Shown in pieces: positions 7,274 to 10,836 of a DNA stretch of 10,836 bases (position 1 is the stretch's first letter; every line of letters begins with the position of its first letter). This stretch comes from CAZRDB01 sp964598695 (GTDB lineage Bacteria; Armatimonadota; Zipacnadia; UBA1398). The notes under the pieces were generated by a model that had not been told where the DNA came from, did no database searches, and saw only the letters and a program-made list of their open reading frames with translations. The DNA is taken from the NCBI GenBank assembly GCA_964598695.1, contig CAZRDB010000173.1, positions 1-10,836 of the forward strand. Direction: 5' to 3'. A program made the translations under genes and the position numbers.

Positions 7274-7720
7274 TCACAACGCCCCCACCAGTTTGACCGC
7301 CGCCGCGATGGCCGCGATGGCCGCGATGGCGCACGCGTCGACCAGCACACCCCACGCGAGGCACCGCCAAGCGACCCAGCGGGTGGCGTGGCGCCGGCCC
7401 CAGAGGACGCCGGCGAGGCCGGCGAGGACCGGCCCGCCGCACCAGGGCGGTCCAACTCGCGCATACCACCGGAGGACGCCCCATGCGCTTGGCGGCTCCA
7501 AACACGCCAGGCGGCTCACGAAGTACCAGTCCACCCATGTGTCGCAGTGCGACAGCGGGGGCTCAAGGTCAACCGCGGGCCCGGAGCGCATGCGCGCCAG
7601 CGCGGCCTGAGCATCGCCGCCTGCAGCCCGTAGCGCATACCACGCGCACCGTCGTGTGATCCGGGCCCGGCGAGCGATGTGGTCGCGTGACTCGCACTGC
7701 AAGCGTGGCGCCTCGCGCAT
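7274..7720 (-). CDS. Small membrane protein with a probable UBA-like domain
   Basis: I do not recognise a named family. The 148-residue product begins with a cytoplasmic region in which RRARITRRCAWYALRAAGGD followed by AQAALARM (about 17-44) fits the UBA-like three-helix pattern: a hydrophobic first helix, ALxxxGGD, then a third helix with spaced Ala and Leu. A Trp/Cys-containing linker follows (about 58-94), then two hydrophobic segments at about 96-108 and 116-146, probably a membrane hairpin; the last contains AIAAIAAIAA from a 9-bp tandem repeat. The ATG at 7720 is 12 nt after the previous stop, with GAGGGG six nt upstream. The layout (UBA-like, linker, two membrane segments) parallels the neighbouring gene, so the pair may be diverged duplicates. 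The UBA call rests on pattern only. Confidence 0.7.
   Translation of the reverse strand: MREAPRLQCESRDHIARRARITRRCAWYALRAAGGDAQAALARMRSGPAVDLEPPLSHCDTWVDWYFVSRLACLEPPSAWGVLRWYARVGPPWCGGPVLAGLAGVLWGRRHATRWVAWRCLAWGVLVDACAIAAIAAIAAAVKLVGAL
7302..7328. repeat. Three tandem copies of a 9-bp unit inside the membrane protein gene
   Basis: GCCGCGATG is repeated three times without a mismatch at 7302-7310, 7311-7319 and 7320-7328. On the coding minus strand it gives the AIAAIAAIAA run in the last membrane segment. The unit is a multiple of three, so copy-number change would lengthen or shorten the segment without a frameshift. Confidence 0.85.
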
Positions 7721-7732
7721 GTCTGTCCCCTC

Positions 7733-8449
7733 TCAGGCGGCCCACCAGGCCCTCCAGATCACCCACTGGAGCCAGACGAACAGCAGCAGGGGCAACGCGA
7801 ACTCGACACCGGACGCCGTGACCCAGGCCCCCAGCGCCCGAATGCGAGCATGCTTGCTCGACAGGAGGTGGAGACCTACCGCGAGCCCCCACGGAAGCCA
7901 CAGCGAGGCACTCCGTTGCCGCCATCCCCTGGCCAGGTACGCCCCTGGGGCAGTCGCCCCCTCGGCCCCTGAGAACCATGCCGGGTCGGGGACATGCACG
8001 ATCAGCCCACTGGCCGCCGCAGGGTCCCACCGAGTGGCCTCGAGCGCTCGCACCGCAACGTCGTCCGGAACGCCGGTCCGGGCCACGACCCACTCCACGG
8101 ACGTGGCGCGGTGCGCCGAGTCCGCACCCTCAGGCCACATGTGGGCTCCGGCTTGGGCGAGAGGGGACCCGAGTCCCTCCGCGCAGAGCGAGACCCTTGT
8201 CTGTGGCGACAGGAGTCCATGAGCCGCCCAAGCCGCGATCGTGCGCGCCGTGACCGGGCCCTCCAGGGAGCCCTCCACCGTCGCGAGCCAGTAAGCGGCG
8301 TCGGCCGGATCGGCCCCGAGTTCGAGCGGAATCAGGGCACGATGGCCGCAGTCCGTGTGGACCGCGCTGCGACCAGCGAGGCTGGCGTCCACCAGGAACG
8401 CATCCCCGCAGCCCCCGCAAGTCGCAGTGACACGAGCCGACGGTGACAC
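7733..8449 (-). CDS. Membrane protein with zinc ribbon, GYF_2-like and UBA-like domains
   Basis: The 238-residue product stacks several adaptor-type domains. Residues 11-41 form an MJ0042-like zinc ribbon: CGGC, then a LAGR segment, with HTDC completing a C11-C14-H31-C34 ligand set. Residues 53-97 (YWLATVEGSLEGPVTARTIA ... WAAHGLLSPQTRVSL) match the bacterial GYF_2 pattern of an aromatic strand, GPV, a helix and GLLSP. Residues 118-151 (VEWVVARTGVPDDVAVRALE ... DPAAASGLI) fit a UBA-like three-helix domain. Two hydrophobic segments follow at about 182-197 and 207-231. The start is the GTG at 8449, which has GGAGGT 5 nt upstream; the open frame before it is unlike any domain. It sits 11 nt after the RHS fragment and 12 nt before the smaller UBA-like gene, implying one operon. 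The domains suggest a membrane-anchored protein-binding adaptor in the cytosol; the target is unknown. Confidence 0.8.
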   Translation of the reverse strand: MSPSARVTATCGGCGDAFLVDASLAGRSAVHTDCGHRALIPLELGADPADAAYWLATVEGSLEGPVTARTIAAWAAHGLLSPQTRVSLCAEGLGSPLAQAGAHMWPEGADSAHRATSVEWVVARTGVPDDVAVRALEATRWDPAAASGLIVHVPDPAWFSGAEGATAPGAYLARGWRQRSASLWLPWGLAVGLHLLSSKHARIRALGAWVTASGVEFALPLLLFVWLQWVIWRAWWAA

Positions 8450-8460
8450 CGGGCACCTCC
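8450..8460 (-). promoter_or_regulatory. Ribosome-binding site that fixes the GTG start at 8449
   Basis: On the minus strand GGAGGT (8460-8455) is followed by 5 nt and then GTG. It begins one base after the TAG of the RHS fragment, so the downstream gene can be translated by ribosomes finishing that fragment. Confidence 0.8.
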
Positions 8461-8958
8461 CTACTCGCCTCGGCACGAGTGGCAAGCATCGGCGCAGGCC
8501 TCGACCGCCTCCCTGAGGAGCCGGCTCTCCAGGATGACCATCGCGCCGGCATAGCAGGTGATCCACCCCTCAACGCCGCCCGCGAGCTTGGTCTGCCGGT
8601 TGCCGGTCGAGTCGTAGCTGTAGGTGATGTCGTACGCAGCCGCGCCGGAGCGCTGCTCCCGCGTCAGGCGGTACGCGTCATCGTAGCAGAAGCTCACGAG
8701 GTTGCCGTCCGACAGAGACACCCCCGTCGGGTTCCCCACCGCATCCCGCGTGTAGACGTAGCCCGCGATCACGGTCCCATCCGCCTTCGCGTTCTGGACG
8801 CCCGTCGTCCGTGAGGCCGCGTCGTACGCGTAGGTCACGGTCGCGCCGTTCCCGAGCGTCAGCGTCGCGAGCCTGCTGCCTCCATCATACGCCCACGTGG
8901 TGCGCTCGGTTCGTGCGGCCAGCGCCGTGCTCCTCCTCCTCGCCCCTCCGCGCGACAC
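8461..8958 (-). CDS. Orphan RHS repeat fragment with a cysteine-containing tail (truncated)
   Basis: The product has at least five YD-type RHS repeats: WAYDGGSRL, YAYDAASRT, YTRDAVGNPT, FCYDDAYRL and YSYDSTGNR (about residues 22-121 from the GTG at 8958). RHS proteins are normally over 1000 residues, forming a beta-cocoon shell around a C-terminal effector; this is a short piece. Similarity stops after KLAGG (about 8575) without reaching the core terminus, and a different tail follows, rich in Leu/Arg/Glu with four Cys (ITCYAGAM ... EACADACHSC), to a TAG at 8463-8461. The frame is open back to a stop at 8991, and the GTG at 8958 has no good ribosome-binding site, so it may be a pseudogene or be translated by coupling. 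It lies between a lipoprotein gene and two membrane protein genes, as expected of a displaced RHS C-terminal module. Confidence 0.75.
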   Translation of the reverse strand: MSRGGARRRSTALAARTERTTWAYDGGSRLATLTLGNGATVTYAYDAASRTTGVQNAKADGTVIAGYVYTRDAVGNPTGVSLSDGNLVSFCYDDAYRLTREQRSGAAAYDITYSYDSTGNRQTKLAGGVEGWITCYAGAMVILESRLLREAVEACADACHSCRGE

Positions 8959-9008
8959 CGAGATGAGGGGAGAAGGAGGCGGTGCAGCTCAGCGCACCTA
9001 TCAGACCG

Positions 9009-10334
9009 TCACCGCAACTCGGCTCCGACGAGGCCACCGGTACGCCCCCTAAGGGCGCGATCGGAGCCCGCTGCGGGCGCCTGGCCGGACGCGATCGGTA
9101 CGAACCCCCCGGAGCCCGACGCTACGCGCCCGAGTTGGCAAGCGCCGCCCGACACCCTCCGAAGGGCCAAGAGGCCGCCTGTGTAGGCCACGCCCTGCAA
9201 CACGTCGCCCTGCACGGCCGATTCCCGCAGCGACGCGATCTCGATCGTGCCGAGGTCCGTCGCCCCCTCCGCCGACGGTGCGCGGCGGTAGTAGAGGCAA
9301 CGCGAGTCCGGCGACCATTCGAACGGACCGCTGCCGCGCCCGGCGTACCCCACCCGTAGGGTTGGACCGGCAGCGCCGTCGCCCTGGCCGCGGGGGCCCA
9401 GCTGCAGCACTACGAACCTGGGCGTCTCGTCGCCGATCGCGGCCTCCGCCGGCGGGGCGCACGCCCAGTTCGCCCCGTCCGGTGAAGTCGCCAGTTCGCC
9501 GATAGGCTCCCCGGTGGGCCAGTCCACCAGACGCTGTGGAGACCCGCGCGTTGCTTCTGCCCTGAAGAGGGCGCCGGCGGACGCGTACAGCAGGCAGTCG
9601 CCCTCCCAACCCAGCGCGGTCCCTGGCACGCCGCCGTATGACGGATCGGGCTGCACGGACGCCCTCCAGAGCTCGCCGCCGTCTGCCGTGCGGTTCACCG
9701 AGATGGACCGCGCGTGTGGCGGACGGGCCACCTCGGAATCGCGGCGGTCGAGCGCTACGTAGCTGCCCCTGCGGCTGAACGCGATCCCGGTCATGCCGTT
9801 CTCCACCGGTATGCGCCAGATGGCCGCCCCGTCTGACGTGCGCCAGGCGACGACCTCGTCACTGCCCCTGCGCCACGACCCGCTCCAGGCCACCAGCAAC
9901 GAGCCATCGGGCGCGATGCGGCTCGTACCCGCACCCCACAGACCGAGCCCCGCCGGGAGGTGCCCTATGCCCGCATCCGGCAGCCAGTCGCCGTCGAGAC
10001 AGACCACGAGCGCCTCGTATCTCGGCTCGACTTGGACCGTCCATGTGATCAGAAAGACGTGGCCGTCGTCCGAGCAGGACACGACCCGCACGCTCTGGGA
10101 AGCGAGGGCCGCAGAGAGCAGGGCGGCTGTCTCCGAGGCGCCAAACCTCACGCCCTCCTCATCGCCTCGCCCGGAGCTGGCTGCCACCTCGGTGCCCCCT
10201 GCACCTACGCTTGGGGCGCGCTGTCGCCCACATCCGCAGCTCAGGGCAGCCAGGACGCCGAGAAGCAGGCAGACACCGAGTCCGCGCCGTCGGCGCACGC
10301 GGGCGCAATGCGCGTCAGTCCGGCCGCAGGTCAT
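9009..10334 (-). CDS. Predicted lipoprotein with beta-propeller (TolB/WD40-like) repeats
   Basis: The 441-residue product has a basic N-terminus (RVRRRR), a hydrophobic segment GLGVCLLLGVLAALS and a lipobox-like end with Cys at 33 or 35, so it is probably an exported lipoprotein. The mature part has recurrent propeller motifs: SRIAPDGSLLVAW, GIAFSRRGSYVALD, LATSPDGANWAC and FEWSPDSRCLYYRR, each like the PDG/SPDS turns of TolB or PD40 blades. No catalytic motif is visible. The ATG at 10334 has AGGGGGTGG 7 nt upstream and lies one nucleotide after the stop of the RHS gene, so the two are almost certainly co-translated. It may assist or shield the RHS product at the envelope, or just monitor something in the periplasm; neither is shown. 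An earlier in-frame start at 10406 would overlap the RHS gene and add residues before the signal peptide. Confidence 0.8.
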   Translation of the reverse strand: MTCGRTDAHCARVRRRRGLGVCLLLGVLAALSCGCGRQRAPSVGAGGTEVAASSGRGDEEGVRFGASETAALLSAALASQSVRVVSCSDDGHVFLITWTVQVEPRYEALVVCLDGDWLPDAGIGHLPAGLGLWGAGTSRIAPDGSLLVAWSGSWRRGSDEVVAWRTSDGAAIWRIPVENGMTGIAFSRRGSYVALDRRDSEVARPPHARSISVNRTADGGELWRASVQPDPSYGGVPGTALGWEGDCLLYASAGALFRAEATRGSPQRLVDWPTGEPIGELATSPDGANWACAPPAEAAIGDETPRFVVLQLGPRGQGDGAAGPTLRVGYAGRGSGPFEWSPDSRCLYYRRAPSAEGATDLGTIEIASLRESAVQGDVLQGVAYTGGLLALRRVSGGACQLGRVASGSGGFVPIASGQAPAAGSDRALRGRTGGLVGAELR

Positions 10335-10350
10335 GCTAGCGCCACCCCCT
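10335..10350 (-). promoter_or_regulatory. Ribosome-binding site for the lipoprotein, inside the RHS gene end
   Basis: AGGGGGTGG (10350-10342) encodes the last residues (RGW) of the RHS protein and lies 7 nt before the lipoprotein ATG at 10334. The TAG of the RHS gene (10338-10336) falls between them. This supports the chosen start and points to coupling. Confidence 0.7.
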
Positions 10351-10836
10351 AGCGCAGTGGTCCTCGCATCCGCCGTCCGCGGCGACGCATATGTCATGGG
10401 CATCACCGACCATCGCCTCGCACACCTTCATGCAGCAGAACAGGCAGTCGCCGAGGTCGGGCTGCGCATCTGGCCCGAGGGCCTCCTCGCACTCCGGGAT
10501 CGCCTGCGCGATGGCGCGGCACAGCGGACCGAACCCGAGCCTCGGCAACGGTGCCCCCCTTCCCCCGGCACCCCCGCCACCACCGGCACCCCCACCACCG
10601 CCGCCCGACCCCGTGCCCGCCCCTCCACCAGACGGGCGGCCGCCAGGCGTCGTGGGTCCCGGCGCCGGAGCCGTGGGTGACGGGGCCCACGGCCAGCCAT
10701 ACTTCACGAGGCACACGATCCAGCCGACGATCGGGAACCAGCACCAAGCCGAGGGCCACTTCAGCCCGCTGGGATCGTCGCGAAGCGTCGGCATCGCTGC
10801 GACGTACTGGTAGCGCGGCTCGCTCGCGATGGGATC
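10336..10836 (-). CDS. C-terminal end of an RHS repeat protein with glycine-rich linker and cysteine-rich tail (partial)
   Basis: The frame is open to the right edge, so the 166 residues visible are the end of a longer protein. They begin DPIASEPRYQYVAAMPTLRD followed by DPSGLKW, which matches the end of the RHS-associated core (DPI ... Y.YV ... P ... DPSGL), the point where variable C-terminal domains begin. After it come a Trp-rich hydrophobic stretch (WCWFPIVGWIVCLVKYGWPW, about residues 34-50 in the visible part), a Pro-then-Gly-rich linker (about 52-95), and a tail of about 60 residues with nine Cys, including GDCLFCCMKVC and GGCEDHC. I recognise no toxin family in the tail; disulfide or metal binding is possible. 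An ATG at 10794 is internal to the core motif, so it is not the start. The lipoprotein gene follows after one nucleotide. Confidence 0.8.
   Translation of the reverse strand, partial: DPIASEPRYQYVAAMPTLRDDPSGLKWPSAWCWFPIVGWIVCLVKYGWPWAPSPTAPAPGPTTPGGRPSGGGAGTGSGGGGGGAGGGGGAGGRGAPLPRLGFGPLCRAIAQAIPECEEALGPDAQPDLGDCLFCCMKVCEAMVGDAHDICVAADGGCEDHCARGWR
10550..10635. repeat. Low-complexity C-rich tract encoding the glycine linker
   Basis: The plus strand is a run of CCC, CCG and ACC units with a near-repeat (CCGGCACCCCC twice). On the coding strand it gives GGGAGTGSGGGGGGAGGGGG. Such tracts are prone to slippage and could vary in length between strains. Confidence 0.75.

Noticed and set aside
8461..8575. 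RHS fragment ended by a frameshift in an otherwise intact RHS gene
   Set aside because: The other two minus frames after the junction show no RHS repeats, and a well-supported gene with its own ribosome-binding site starts just downstream.
10232..10334. Twin-arginine signal on the propeller lipoprotein
   Set aside because: There is a run of Arg before the hydrophobic segment but no S/T-RRxFLK pattern; a Sec lipoprotein signal fits better.
1..10836. tRNA, rRNA, CRISPR array, insertion sequence or transposase
   Set aside because: I saw no cloverleaf, regularly spaced repeats, terminal inverted repeats with a transposase frame, or rRNA-like sequence on either strand.

Overview
This is a high-GC bacterial window in which every gene I can support lies on the minus strand. 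The right side (about 7274-10836) is an accessory region. The left side (1-6868) is a flagellar basal-body and export operon. The order flgB-flgC-fliE-fliF-fliG-fliH-fliI-fliJ is the conserved fla/che-type order best known from Bacillus and other Terrabacteria. High GC, RHS genes and a zinc-ribbon/GYF_2-type membrane protein would fit a lineage such as Armatimonadota, but that is a guess; the window holds no rRNA or other firm taxonomic marker.

Flagellar block, read right to left: proximal rod proteins FlgB and FlgC; FliE, the MS-ring/rod adaptor; FliF, the MS ring; FliG, the rotor and switch protein; FliH, FliI and FliJ, the export ATPase complex; then the first 39 codons of one more gene that runs off the left edge. 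The genes are tightly packed: fliF/fliG, fliH/fliI, fliI/fliJ and fliJ/next all overlap, so they are very probably one translationally coupled transcript. All eight complete proteins have normal lengths and family motifs.

A gene-free stretch of about 400 bp (6869-7273) separates the two blocks. It holds a TTGACA-type promoter candidate for the fla operon, a 13-bp inverted repeat (12 of 13 pairs) lying across the -35 box, and a second hairpin in the presumed flgB leader.

Accessory block, read right to left: the C-terminal end of an RHS protein (core terminus with DPSGL, then a glycine-rich linker and a cysteine-rich tail); after one nucleotide, a lipoprotein with TolB/WD40-like beta-propeller motifs; then a short orphan RHS fragment with a different cysteine-containing tail; then two small membrane proteins that each appear to carry a UBA-like helical domain and a C-terminal pair of membrane segments. 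The larger of the two also has a zinc ribbon and a GYF_2 domain. Gaps of 1, about 50, 11 and 12 nt suggest one operon. The layout (main rhs end, accessory gene, displaced rhs fragment with a new tail, small downstream genes) resembles an RHS locus with an orphan C-terminal module. The RHS/UBA-like membrane protein set is the most novel part of the window.
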